Shown here: positions 10,391 to 22,015 of the stretch, piece after piece | How the letters are laid out: each line of letters starts with the position of its first letter | Numbering within the stretch: the stretch's first letter is position 1 | From: Strongyloides papillosus | Lineage: Eukaryota; Nematoda; Chromadorea; Rhabditida; Strongyloididae | Direction: 5' to 3' | Length of the DNA stretch: 64,000 bases | NCBI GenBank assembly: GCA_005656395.1 | Contig: SRSI01000038.1 | Coordinates: forward strand, 310,001 to 374,000 | Made by a program: the position numbers and the translations under genes | The notes under the pieces: generated by a model | Databases searched by the model: none | Told to the model about the DNA's origin: nothing | What the model saw: only the letters and a program-made list of their open reading frames with translations

Positions 10391-11583
10391 AAGTCCATAT
10401 ATTAGGTTGTTGCAAATGTTCTGTTCTATTTTTTACGAAATTTTTAAATGATTGTAATTTTAATAAGGAATATGTCTAATTTACAATATATTATCGAACA
10501 TAATCTACAACTAGTCTCCATTAAGTAGCCACCTCATCGATTTCAGATGTGAAGAATTTTCCATTCTTTTTGAAGAAAGTTTCAAAAAAACCAATATTTG
10601 CATCACCAAATTTACTGAAGTATCTATCATCCTAGAAGCTATGTAGAGATAAGAGTAAGTAGTGATTAAATAGAAAAACATTAGGAAAGTATGTTGTGTG
10701 CGAGAGAAATTCATAACTTCTCTTATCCAGATTTTTTCGAGTCTTTAATGTCACATGTCGTCATATTGAAGAACAACATTTTTGTAATTTTTCGAATTTC
10801 GTAATTTTTTTGAAATTTCTTTTGTCTGATTTTGATAGAATTTTACAATAGAGGTCATAAAAATTAGTTTGGAAATTATAGGATTTTAAAAAATTTTCGT
10901 TCGAAGCTGAAGCCATACAAATCCATACTTCATCTTCAAGGCTCATTTCTCTGTCTTCAAACTTTGAGAACGATTTTTACATAATTCTAATCTTTACTAC
11001 ATCTTTCTCTAATGTTACACAAAAATTTTTGGAAGCATCGGTTGTCAATTGTCTTAGTTGGAGCTCTTAGAAAATATAGTGTTAAAAATGACTTCTGACC
11101 ACATCCACTTTTAGCAAAAGAAAATGTAGCATAGACGGTGTAACAAATTGTTATTATACGAATTTTAAAGTTAAGAAGTGGTATTATCTAATTATTACAA
11201 TAGCTTAATTTTATATCAATTGTAACCATACTTTTTTAATGATTAAAAATGACCATAAAAAATACGACAGAACTTTTGCGACAACCTAATATATTATGAA
11301 TTATTTTGTTAAAAGTCAAGTTTGTAGAAGTAAAAATCTATTGGTATTATGCAATAAAATATATTACAATAAAATAAGGAAAAATGTTATACAATTATGT
11401 AAAGAAAACGTGTCATGTAATAAAATAAGCAATGTAATGTAAATTAGTGAATAAATATTTGACAATATTAATCTTATATAGGCAAAACATTAACTATTTC
11501 ACAGGCATTAGCTGATTAATGGGTCAATCGTCACTTAGAAACTTGCAAATGTTTTAACAAAAATTATTTTTTTTAAAACAATC
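9886..11583 (+). mobile_element. N1 non-autonomous element, copy in left palindrome arm, interrupted by mariner 1 and truncated
   Basis: The element starts after TA (9884-9885) with the CACACA/GAAAAAAA-type terminus shared with the copies at 32468 and 61192. It continues in homologous order to about 10401, where a mariner relic is inserted. Sequence after 11291 matches the expected continuation only weakly and no right terminus precedes the next N1 copy at 11586. The right boundary is therefore uncertain. Confidence 0.5.
10402..11289 (-). mobile_element. Mariner-like element relic 1
   Basis: Terminal inverted repeats start TTAGGTTGT and end with the matching ACAACCTAA, with a TA duplication at 10400-10401 and 11290-11291. 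It is about 888 bp. The minus strand holds broken pieces of a mariner transposase, including a C-terminal stretch with the usual FF..GI..L spacing near 10510-10600. The right terminus, AAAAATACGACAGAACTTTTGCG, also occurs in the copy at 15284-16169, so the two belong to one family. No intact ORF remains. Confidence 0.85.
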
Positions 11584-11585
11584 TA

Positions 11586-13459
11586 CAAACAAAAAAAAAT
11601 AGAAAAGCATTTTTGCGTAAAATGTAATGAATATTTCCCACCTAACAAAATTTGAAATTTCTTGATTTGCAACTAATTTTATCGCAATTATACGGTACAT
11701 AAAAATTAAAGCAATAATTAAGTAGTTGTTAAAATAAGTTTCTAATCTTTATTATATTTATTGGTATTTTAAAACTTTGATTGTTTTCTACAAAACATTT
11801 TTAAATACAAGATTAGAATTTTATTTTATGTATTAGGTTGAGGAATAAATAATAGCCGCGGAGAGACAAAATGAATTAAGACAATATTTTTTAAAGTTTA
11901 TGTTAAGCAAATTAATCAAAATTATATTCGTCAAAATCTACACATTTTTCTCAACGTTTTAACAGCTTGTGAATTCTCGTTTTTTAAGATTCAGGACTTT
12001 TGGATCTAATAAATGTCACTGAAATTGCTTTCTGCCGACTCCTGATTCTTAAACAATTAATTCTTAAAAAATACATCCAAATGCTTAAACAAATTGAAAA
12101 TTGTAAGAAAGAGATCAGGGGAGTATGGAGGGTGAGGTATAGCTTCATATTTCAATTCACCAATTTTTTTTTAAATTAGTTTTGAAACATGACATCTTGC
12201 CTTGTCATCCTATAGTATTGAGTTATGCCTATTGTTAAAACCGAATGATTATTTTTAGTTTTTCATTTATTTTCTCAAGCTCCTGTCAATATATTTTAAC
12301 TCTCTTTGTCACTGCTTTAGATTTAGCTCCGCAATCTTCCACTAATTCTGAGTATTGGTAGTAAAAAGTCCTCTTTCACCCTCTTCATTATTGAGATCAA
12401 AATTAATCCCTTGGAATTTCTCAAACCACCGACGCAAAGAGCGTTCAGAAGCTGACTCTACCCCCATTGAATTCACTATATTTCGATATACTTCAACTCT
12501 ATTACGCCTAAGTTTTAAACTCATGCAAGAAAATTACCCGTAGTTCTCTTTTTGACAACATTTTTAAGATCGGACATAACTTTTTTAAAAATTAATCTAA
12601 AAATTAAGATAATATGCAAAATGTTGTCAAGGTAAGTTCCCCTAAATTTCTACATAAAGACTGTTTTAATATAGATTTATTTATTTTAATTTTTTACAAT
12701 GGGAAATTGTAGTAAGAATTTGCTGCTATTATCCGTTCTTCAACCTAATATGATTATAAATGCATTTATAAAAAGCAATTCTGAACATATCAAAATATTT
12801 TTATTAATAAATTTTAATAGTTTAAGTTATTATAAATTATACTTTTAATTATAAAATTGCACTCCTCTGAAGGTCGGAAATTTTTTTTAATGACTTTAAT
12901 AGTCTTATTTAAAAAATTAAATTTACGAAAAATTATATGAATTTTTATCAATAATTATCTATAATAAATATCTTCTACATATTTAAACTTAATATAAGAA
13001 CAAATACTAAAATAATATTTTTAATTATTTATGCTTTGTGTGGTTAAATAATAATTTTTGGCTTTTTGTTATTGTTATTACGCATTTTTTATATGTATTG
13101 TTGCTAGTAAATTGTTGAGAACAATGACTTTTGTTAAAACTTAACAATTTTACACGAAATTGAGTTCTAACAACGTCTTTTATGTATATTAGAAAAACGA
13201 TTAGATCCTAAGATTAGCATTATATTAAAAAAATTAAGATTAAATAAAAGTTATATTACTTAAAATATAAAACATATGTAATTTTGTAAAAAAACAGCAA
13301 AAATTTTGCGACAACCTAATATTTTTCATCGTTTAAAACATTTTTGATGTCGCTTGATATTTATAAAATTTGAATAAATGTTGATTTTTTTAACAGGTGG
13401 GAATTTTTACTGCATTTTATGTAATAATGTCAAAATTTTCCCATTTTTTTCTGTGTGTG
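11586..13459 (-). mobile_element. N1 non-autonomous element, copy in the right half of the palindrome, split by mariner 3
   Basis: TA-flanked (11584-11585 and 13460-13461). Its two ends match the right and left ends of the copies at 32468-34141 and 61192-62154. Without the inserted mariner (11833-12748) it is about 956 bp, close to the 963 bp of the 61192 copy. The portion 12955-13459 is shared with the left palindrome arm. Confidence 0.7.
11833..12748 (-). mobile_element. Mariner-like element relic 3 (distinct family) with transposase HTH remnant
   Basis: Ends TTAGGTTGA...TTCAACCTAA with TA duplications at 11831-11832 and 12749-12750; length 916 bp. The minus strand at 12342-12524 encodes a recognisable mariner transposase N-terminal helix-turn-helix, including the SERSLRRWFEKF stretch. 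Stops and frameshifts prevent a full transposase. The inner parts of its terminal repeats differ from those of the other two mariner relics here. Confidence 0.85.
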
Positions 13460-14553
13460 TATTATAAATTGATATTTTCACATCTATCTTGAAAACTTTT
13501 TAAAGTAAGAAATTAAACTTTTAGATAGATAAAATGTCATAAAAATACGTTTATATTTAAGAAAGTTTCTTTTATTCAAATTTTTCAGACGACTTTCTGG
13601 ACAGCTGTATATTGCATTTGATTGTTTGTCCTTTTTTACGTACGTTGACATCAGACAAAATTTTATAAACTTACTCATCTACTACAAATCTGATTCTATG
13701 ATGATTAAATTCTTGTAATCTGTAGTAAAAATAATATTAGTATATACTTGTAATTATATTTATTATTCTTTGATTCTTAATAGTATAGGTTTAAATATTT
13801 ATTTTTCAATATTTTTGTATGATAATTTTCACTATTTAAGAGAATTTTATTTCTATAATATCAAAATATTTCGTAATAATGCTTTTAAAAACATTTACAG
13901 TATCTATAGTTTCTTTAATATATATAGTTTCGACATCTTATTATGATGGTACCACACATGGTTTTTATTTTTATGTTAACGGAAATGTTACTTGGAATTC
14001 ACAAGATATACAAAACGTCTCAGCAACAATGTTAAGTACAAGTGGATCATATTGTGATTATAAATTTTTAAAAAATAATGTATCATTCAGTTTTCTTAAA
14101 TATATAGGAAGTGGTATTTCAATAGGTAAATAAATATATAAAAAAATAATTTTTTTTAGAAAATTTCCATCTTTCCATCAATTATACTAAGTCTGGTGTA
14201 ACAGAGTTTTTGTCAAAATATTTTCCGAAAGATTGTGTAAACAATAAAACTTGCGAAGATAACAATAAACCTTATGAAACTAAAAAAGACTGTACATGTG
14301 AACTTGGAAATATAACACTAAGTTAAATTAAAAGCAACAAATTGTAAGAGAAAAAAATTTAGAATAATTCATTTTACTAGAAAATTAGTAAACACTAAAA
14401 ACTGTAATTTTCTCTTTTTTTTATAGTTGTATTGGCTTTTTGTTTGTAGTATTATAAATAATAATAAATCATTTTAATTATTTCGTCATTTCTAATTATT
14501 CTTAATCGAACAATTTATTTTTAATAAAATACAATTAAAAATTAATTTTATAT
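12955..14553 (+). repeat. Right arm of the large palindrome
   Basis: The reverse-complement partner of 8795-10390. It carries the second, identical copy of the secreted gene on the plus strand and part of the N1 element. The outer end diverges abruptly at 14553, where unrelated single-copy sequence begins. Confidence 0.92.
13879..14326 (+). CDS. Two-exon secreted glycoprotein-like gene, right copy
   Basis: Exon 1 is 13879-14125 and exon 2 is 14160-14326, with a 34-nt intron. The protein is the same as that of the inverted copy at 9019-9466 over exon 1, and exon 2 gives the same reading. Signal peptide, N-glycosylation sites and four exon-2 cysteines are all retained, with no damage. The pair share at least 400 bp of upstream DNA inside the arm, so both probably carry their own promoter. 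Confidence 0.72.
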
Positions 14554-15283
14554 AAGTTTCCTGAGAAAGTCGAGCAATTTTAAATATGTGGGACAAGCAA
14601 AAATCTAAGACCCCATTTTTATATGCTTAAACAATACCCCTAGGTGACATATTACCACATATAAAATATTAGCTTCATATCTCCACTCTACGCGTTTTTT
14701 ATAGCTTCAGAAACTTTTCGACCATGATTTCGTATCTCAAAAACTATTTTATGAAACTATATCAATATATATCATTCTTCACCATTTTTAGAGTACTTTT
14801 CAAGTACTAAGATACAATTTCAAAAATCTTACTTTTAAGTATATTTTGAGACAAAAAACCATAAAAAATGAAAAATCGCAATCTCGAAAATATCATATTC
14901 GAATTCAGCGTGTCCGAAAACCTATATATACGTTTTCGAATTATTAAAAAAGTGCTGAGAAAAAAAGTTATACGTAAAATATTTCGAATATAATTTTGCT
15001 ATACTAATATGTTAAAAAGACTATAAAACATTTAGTTTTATCCTATATTAGATTATATATTTGTATTGCTTAGTAAATTTAATATTAGTCTAAGTAAAAA
15101 AAGTTGAAAAAATATAATGTTTTGATTATATTCCGATTCATTGAAATCCTTAATATATATAATATGCTTAATTTTGCTATAAATTATATTACTTGGCAAA
15201 TATATCACGTGTTTTCTATCACTTTTAATAGAATAAATGTTAGTTTTTAAAAATAACTTTAAATCTTTATTACTTAGAAAATA
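14554..15283. other. AT-rich spacer, no gene seen
   Basis: Unique AT-rich sequence between the palindrome and mariner relic 2. No ORF, RNA gene or repeat was supported. Confidence 0.5.
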
Positions 15284-16169
15284 TTAGGTTGTCGCAAAAG
15301 TTCTGTCGTATTTTTATGGTTATTTTTAATCATCAAAAAAATATAATTGCAATTGATATAAAATTAAGCTATTATAATAATTAGATAGTACCACTTCTTA
15401 ACTTTATGATTCGCATAATTACAATTTTTCACACTGTCTATACTACATTTTCTTTTGCTAAACATAGATGTGGTCGGAAATTATTTTTGACACAGCATTT
15501 TCTAAGAGCTTCAACTAAGACATATGACACCTGATGGTTCTAAAAATTTATGTGGAGCATTAGAAGAAGATGTAGTAGAAGCGGTAACTATGTTAAGATC
15601 GTTTTCAAAATTCCAAGACAAAGAAACGAATCTTGAAAATGAAGCATGCATTTGTATGTTTTCAGCTTCGAATGAAGATTTTTTGAGATTCTATCATTTC
15701 TAAACTACTTTTAATAATCTCTACTGTAAAATTCTATTAAAATTAAACAAAAAAATTCTAAAAAAATTATGAAATTCAAAAAATGACAAAAATGTTGTTC
15801 TTCAAAATAACGACATGTGACATTAAAGACTTGAAAAATTCTGGATAGGAGAAGTTGTGAATTACTCTCGCGCACAACATATTCTCCAGATGTTTCTCTT
15901 TCTAGTCACTATCTACCCTTATCTCTACATAACTTCTAGGACGGTAGATACTTCACTAAAGTTGGTGAGGCAAATGTTGGTTTTTTTGAAACTTTCTTCA
16001 AAAAGGATGGGAAATTCTTCACATCTGGAATCGATAAGGTGGCTAATAAATGAAGACTAGTTGTAGATTATATTCGATAATATATTGTAAATTAGACATG
16101 TTTTTTATTAAAATTACAATCATTTAAAAATTTCGTAAAAAATACGACAGAACTTTTGCGACAACCTAT
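15284..16169 (+). mobile_element. Mariner-like element relic 2 (same family as relic 1)
   Basis: TA-flanked (15282-15283 and 16170-16171), 886 bp, with terminal repeats TTAGGTTGTCGCAAAAGTTC and its inverse. The plus strand near 15960-16060 encodes a degenerate mariner transposase C-terminus (an FF..KDGKFFTSGID-like stretch followed by a stop). Orientation is opposite to relic 1. No intact transposase remains. Confidence 0.87.
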
Positions 16170-16288
16170 TATATAAAATATTTTAGTTAAATTTTTAAAT
16201 TATCGTATTTTAATATTTTGTTTATCCATAATAGTTTTTAAAAAATTTTAATTAATTTTAAATTTAGCTATTATCGCTATGAAAGTTG

Positions 16289-19200
16289 TCATGTAAAATT
16301 TTTGTATAAATGTAATAATTGATAAAATAAAAAATAAATTTGATTGTTAAAAGTAAAAAATTCTCTCTTTTGACTAGCTAGTGAGAGATGGTTTTTATAT
16401 TTCTCTTTTATTTTTGAAAGAATACAATAAATAAAACATTTATTATTTACTGTAGTTGAGAATCCTCCGATAATAAGCTGATTGTGGTGATTTCTAACAG
16501 CTAAAGAGCTAATCGTAGATGTTATATAGGTGAAAACTATATTACACTGCGCAACAAAAATAATGCACCACTCATATTTCATTTTAAATAAATAATTAAA
16601 TTTTGTGAATAGTTTATAAATAAATACCACTAAAAAAACAATATTTAAGAAACATAAATAGATAATACAAAAGTGTTTTAGAAATGAGATAAAAAATGAT
16701 GATTTTTTTGCGACAAAATTTTTGCACCACTTAAAAAAGACAAATTTAAAAGCTATTTTATCACATAAAATACATTTAATACCTATTGTAATTATTTATT
16801 TATTATCTATAAAATGTTATCTGCCGAAGTTAGACAAAAAATTTTGGATTATTCAAGAGAAAACAGATCCTGTAGATGGATCGCCAAAAAATTAAAAATC
16901 GCTCATACTACTGTTTCAAGAGTTTTAAAATCAGGCGGAACTAAGAATAAAAGAACCAGAAGTAATGCAGGGCGTCCAAGAAAGCTAAATAGAGCAGATG
17001 GATTAAAAATAAAAAGAGTTACAATGGATAGAATTCAAAAAAATTCTTTAGTTAACTCAAGAATCATAAAAAATGAATTAAATCTTGATGTATTTCTAAG
17101 AACAATTCAAAGAAAAATGAAGACAATGGACTTTACATATGATAAAATTGAAAGGAAAATTCCATTGTCAAAATCAACTAAGAATGAAAGAATAAAATTT
17201 TGTAAAAAAATGTTGACAGAGGACATATCAACAAATTTCATTATATTTAGTGATGAAAAGAAATTTTCCGTTGATGGGCCTGATAATTTATGTAGTTATC
17301 AAAAAAATGATGTAGCTACATTAAATTTACCAAAAAGACAAGGAAAAGGTGGTTCTATAATAGTACTTGGACGTATGGTCTATCCGGATAAATTTTACTT
17401 GACTAAAGCATCATCAAGAATGAATTCTGATGAGTATATAAAATTACTGGAGACTGAAATCTTTCCATTCTTAAAAAACAACATTAAAGCTAGTGAAAGA
17501 GGAAAGTATTGGTGGCAACAAGATAATGCTTCTGTCCATACTTCTCGAAAAACAAGAGATTTTTTAATGTCTCAGCCATTTAAAAGCTTGCAATGGCCAG
17601 CAAGATCACCGGATTTAAATATCATTGAGAATTTATGGTCAAAACTACAATCTATGGTATATGAAAATTCGTTTAAAAATATATTTGAACTGGAAAATGC
17701 AATTTTTTCTCAAGCAAAAAAAATACCAAAAGACTATATAAAATCATTGTTTGAAAGTTTCAAATCAAGATGTCTTCAAGTCGTAGAAGCAAAAGGAAAT
17801 GAAATTAATTATTAAATAGACTTTAAGAAGCTTTTTTGTTAGTTTATTTAACAAAAATTGAGGTGGTGCAAAAATTTTGTCGCGTCAAAAGTCATCATTT
17901 TTTAATACGTGTCTAAAACATTTTTGTATTATCTGTTTATATGTCTTAAATATTGTTTTTTTTAGTGATAATTATTTATAAACTATTCACAAAATCTAAT
18001 TATTTATTTAATACAAGATATGAGTGGTGCATTAATTTTGTCGCGCAGTGTACCATTTAGCAAAACATACATAAAGTGATTTTCATGTTATCATGAACAG
18101 CATCAATTACGTTGTCAATAATACTCATTATGAACGTTCTTGATAAGGTAACATCTTGAAGTACAAACCATAGATCACAGAGAGATTCTATTAAATAAAA
18201 TATACATGTCACTATGATATCATAACTTGATGAATCATTTTTTTTATTATTGTATGTTTTTAAGTAAAAATAAAAAACCTTCATTAATTGAATTTGTTGA
18301 ATACCTTAATCAAAAATGTTTTTAATATTAAAATAAATAAAACATACCAGAAAGCTGAAAATAAGATTTTTTAAAAATCTTTTTTTTTTCAGTATTTATA
18401 TTAAAATGCTGGCTATTTAAAACAGAAACCAAACTGTTACAATTATGATCTTTGCAAAGCTTCTGAATTGAGGTGTAAAAATCGTAAGGACTTATATCTG
18501 TACATATTAAAAATAAATTAATTGTACAGTAATTGATATCAGCTGTTAATCCCTAAATTTAATAAAATAATTAAATGTTAATACAGAAATACATTTCTAT
18601 CAGGAATTAATTTTAAATTTAATATTAATAGTTTATAATATCCCTTATAAGTGTCGTAAAAAAGTTTTCTAATAATTTAATTACACAATGAATATAGAGT
18701 AGTTTTAACAAAAAATAGTAAATTAATTTTACTAGAACTTTTGTAAATATATTGTAACCATTTGTTTAAAATAACAATAATATTTTATTTGAGAAATACA
18801 ATGTTATTGATATTTTTAAACTATCAATTTAAGAAAATGAATCCCCTTCTTTCACCAAAATAAATATTTTAGAATGAAATTGCATTATAATATATAAGTA
18901 AAACTGTTGTGCATTTACTTATTCATGCTTTTAACAGTTTAATAATTACTACAAAACTAAAAACAATAATATTGCTATACAAGTTCTATGTAAGTACTAA
19001 ACATATATAGAACAAAAAAATCGTATAGTTTATGCCATTTTTTACACATCATTAATTTTCTATAATGCTTGTTTACATTGTAGAGATATTAAATTTCTTA
19101 ATTTTAACAACTATTGAAAATTTTAAAATATTATCTGCTAAAAACTTACTTCTGCTATATCGTGAAAACAGTCTGAGAAGAGATAATTTTTATCCGGTAG

Positions 19201-19560
19201 TACTTTGTTAGAGTTATTCTGAAAATAAAATTAACACAGGATAGTTATAATCTAACAATATTCTTATTCTACAAGTTATTTTCTACATAACTAAATCTCA
19301 TTCATCTTTAATACTCTAGTGGGACATCATTTCTTACGTTCTATCAAAAAATGTGGCTCATTTAATTTTTATTTACACATTAGACATAAAACGGACGAAA
19401 TTAATATTTACCTCATATAAATAATTGCGGATTTCACTGCATAAATATATTTCATCATACTGGTCTGGAATTAATTTGCAACTTATGCAAACACTTTCAT
19501 TTCCAAAATTTTGAAAATTTAATTTCTTTGAATAAGCATGTTGCATAATGACATGATCAC
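16289..19560 (-). CDS. Multi-exon host gene of unknown function, 5' end not found, with a Tc1 element in its last intron
   Basis: Five exons can be joined with consistent phases on the minus strand: 19560-19412, 19218-19150, 18552-18348, 18187-18071 and 16536-16289 (stop at 16289-16291). All four introns have GT...AG ends: 193, 597 and 160 nt, and a last one of about 1.5 kb that contains the Tc1-like transposon. Without that transposon the last intron would be only about 26 nt. The partial product is hydrophobic in places, with a Cys-rich first exon. I do not recognise the family. The third exon (strand NLFLIC followed by a helix) could belong to a Rossmann/vWA-like fold, but this is a guess. 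Upstream exons are missing because nothing in 19561-19929 joins in phase. Confidence 0.5.
16545..18050 (+). mobile_element. Tc1-like transposon, apparently intact, IR/DR type
   Basis: Flanked by TA (16543-16544 and 18051-18052). The inverted repeats are about 190 bp long (16545-16738 and 17858-18050). Each contains an outer and an inner direct repeat of the form TG(C)GC(G)ACAAAA...TGCACCACT: outer at 16545-16575 and 18020-18050, inner at 16705-16733 and 17860-17890. This is the IR/DR layout known from Sleeping Beauty-like elements. An uninterrupted transposase ORF lies between. Confidence 0.95.
16814..17815 (+). CDS. Tc1-family DD34E transposase
   Basis: 333 codons, a normal length for Tc1 transposases. 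The N-terminal paired-like region (residues about 1-110) holds two helix-turn-helix motifs joined by a GRPRK AT-hook-like linker. The catalytic core has Asp in FSDEKKF, Asp in WWQQDNASVH and Glu in PDLNIIENLW; 34 residues separate the last two. It binds the terminal repeats and cuts and pastes the element at TA sites. No stop or frameshift is present, so this copy could still be active. Confidence 0.96.
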   Translation: MLSAEVRQKILDYSRENRSCRWIAKKLKIAHTTVSRVLKSGGTKNKRTRSNAGRPRKLNRADGLKIKRVTMDRIQKNSLVNSRIIKNELNLDVFLRTIQRKMKTMDFTYDKIERKIPLSKSTKNERIKFCKKMLTEDISTNFIIFSDEKKFSVDGPDNLCSYQKNDVATLNLPKRQGKGGSIIVLGRMVYPDKFYLTKASSRMNSDEYIKLLETEIFPFLKNNIKASERGKYWWQQDNASVHTSRKTRDFLMSQPFKSLQWPARSPDLNIIENLWSKLQSMVYENSFKNIFELENAIFSQAKKIPKDYIKSLFESFKSRCLQVVEAKGNEINY

Positions 19561-19929
19561 CTGTAATAAAAATAAAATTTATATATTCACTAACATTATA
19601 AAAGTTGAATATTTTATTAACTTTGTGTTTCTTAATCAATTTATGTTTACATATTTACAATATATCTAATTTTTATTTCATGTTATATGAAAAGCATTTT
19701 TCTGACGAAGAAAATTAAACAAAACTTTAGTTAAAATTTTTATTTAAGTTGGCGTGTAGACCTATAAACATACAATCTCTTTAAAAGGGGGGAAGTACAT
19801 GAAAAATATTAATCATAATAATTGTAACATTGATAAAAAAAGGGGGGACAAATAAGAAATAAGAATCATAATAATTAAACTGATGATATAAATGTGATAA
19901 ATCATACAGTACAAGATGAATTAGCTTGA

Positions 19930-20175
19930 CTAAAGTCGTGTCAAGAGAAATTTATCCTTGAATTTATCTGACTTTAATTTATCAAGCCTTTTACAACATT
20001 CATCAGTTCTATCTTTTAAAATCATATATCGTTTTTGTTCGAACTCCATTTCTATGCAACCAGCTCTCTTGTCAGTTTTCGTGGCACAGTACACTTTGTT
20101 TTGAATTTCCTTAACTTTTTCTTTTAATTGTTTGTCTAGTTTTTCTAATTCAGCTTCTTGATGAAATGGAATCAT
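19930..20175 (-). CDS. Small coiled-coil protein, unknown
   Basis: 81 codons, strongly charged and helical throughout, with three or four cysteines. The ATG lies a few bases after an ATATTTTCAG acceptor, so the message is either spliced in the 5' UTR or receives a spliced leader. No family is recognised. It resembles small structural subunits of larger complexes only in its composition. It is divergent from the plus-strand gene at 21163, about 990 bp away. Confidence 0.5.
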   Translation of the reverse strand: MIPFHQEAELEKLDKQLKEKVKEIQNKVYCATKTDKRAGCIEMEFEQKRYMILKDRTDECCKRLDKLKSDKFKDKFLLTRL

Positions 20176-21162
20176 TTTTTTTCTGAAAATATCTTACTAA
20201 ATCTAAAATTGATAATAGTATAACAACTATAGATATTTTTTAATATGATTAGATAAAAATACAACTTGAAAATCGCAACTACATTGGAATGAATCAAAAA
20301 ATTTTATAGTTGTAAGTGTATTAAATTTTTTTTGTAGAAAAGAACCATTAAAAATACCTTCTGTAAACTGGATCACAAACAATGTTATTAAACAACGGCC
20401 AGTCCACTAATTATTAAATAGGCCTAAAATTACAACCACATTAGTGAAAAGTTATAGATGAATATTAAAATATTAGTAGATATCTTCTAATAAAAATTTG
20501 CTATTCATATATCATTTTAGTTGTCACATTTTAAAAAGAAATCTAAAGTTTTTCTTACAACGACAAAAAAAAGCACTACAGTCTTTTTCATGAAAACATA
20601 AGGTATATAAAATATCATAAAGTTTTTTATTTAAACAATATTAATAAAACTAATTTTAAAATTGTGCATCAATCTGAAATTTATTCTAAATGATAGGAAA
20701 TATTTGAAAGTTGATGTATACTTTAATTTATTGATATATTTTATCTATCTGTAACAAAGTACAGATAAAGTCTTTAACAAAATGGCAATTAAAATTTTAA
20801 CATAACTTTTGTGCTGTGTCAAACAAATGTTTGCACCAAACATTTAATATATTAGATGTTTCGTTATGATAGATCATCAGTTTTTTTTAAAAATAAAAAT
20901 TGAATGTTAATCTTTATTATTATTTATAAGGTGTTAGAGAACAGTTCACTTTATTTTAATCCATTTATTTTATATCATTTCGAAACTTCAGTAAATATTT
21001 TAACACTTTTTTATTTGTTTTATTTTATAAATTAATATATAGAGTTGACAACGTCGATGTAAATATATTATAAGAATATTTCGTTTAACTAAAATTATTT
21101 AATCGTACATTTAGTTTTTTTTAAATAAATTAATTAATCTATTTTTTTTTAGTGGAAAAGAA

Positions 21163-21444
21163 ATGTCTTCAGACGATTATAATTATTTCATAAAAAAAAA
21201 TGAAGAGTGGAAAAATACAAATGGTAAACTTAATCGTCTTCTTGATAATTTAGAAAGAAAGGCTGGATATGTTGAAAGGGATCTTTTAGACGTACAAACA
21301 AATACCATAAAATGTGAATCATCAAGGAATATTGCTGGTTACAAAAAGTTTGAGCAACTTGGAAGATCATTTAATCAGACAAGTGAGTCTCTTCAAAAAG
21401 TCAAAGATGCTATGGCAGATAAAATATATGATAAGAACAAATAA
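21163..21444 (+). CDS. Small coiled-coil protein, unknown
   Basis: 93 codons, almost all predicted helix with heptad-like leucine spacing. A TTTTTTTTAG acceptor ends ten bases before the ATG, as in the neighbouring small minus-strand gene, which argues that both are real transcribed genes. Size and composition recall BLOC-1/BORC-type subunits, but this is only a resemblance. Confidence 0.5.
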   Translation: MSSDDYNYFIKKNEEWKNTNGKLNRLLDNLERKAGYVERDLLDVQTNTIKCESSRNIAGYKKFEQLGRSFNQTSESLQKVKDAMADKIYDKNK

Positions 21445-21696
21445 GTTTGTTGATTAAAGAGAATGTACCAAAAATGATGTGATTTTTTAGTGAACTTTGT
21501 GAGAAAAAGTAATATATTGTAAAGGTTGTTCTTTAAATAATGAGAATATTTTTTTTACTTTGTTTGCTTTTTATTTTTGTTAACAGGATGATTAATATAA
21601 AACTTTAAAAATATCTATTATTTATTGTTGATTATTTTGTTAATAACTATTATTACGTAGAAATATTATATTCTATCGATAAAGAATTAAAATCTC

Positions 21697-22015
21697 TATT
21701 AATTTACCAAAAAAAAAGTTTTAAAATCTTTTATTTATGCATAATAATTACAAAATTATGAAACTTACAAACCAGTGATAAATTATGGGCTACATTTTAA
21801 CCAATCCTGTATGTACATTCTACCTCATTTTGAGCACATATTTCTAACTCGTTTTGTATATGCAAAATAAGATAGAATGTACATGCAAAATGAGCTAGAA
21901 TGTGTGTGCAAAACGAGTAAAAAAACTAGGCTCAAAATAGTACGAATATAGCTCTTTTTTTGCATAAATCGTATTCGTCTAAAAGACATGTTTAGATTTT
22001 GTGTGTATAAAATTT
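21697..22015 (+). repeat. Dispersed repeat R, copy 1, with internal ~21-24 nt units
   Basis: The reverse-complement relative lies at 63670-63997. Inside, AAAATGAG/CTCATTTT-type cores alternate with TAGAATGTRTGTGC-like stretches, on both strands, as a short array at 21820-21925. No ORF. It may be a non-autonomous mobile element whose ends are not clear. Confidence 0.7.
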
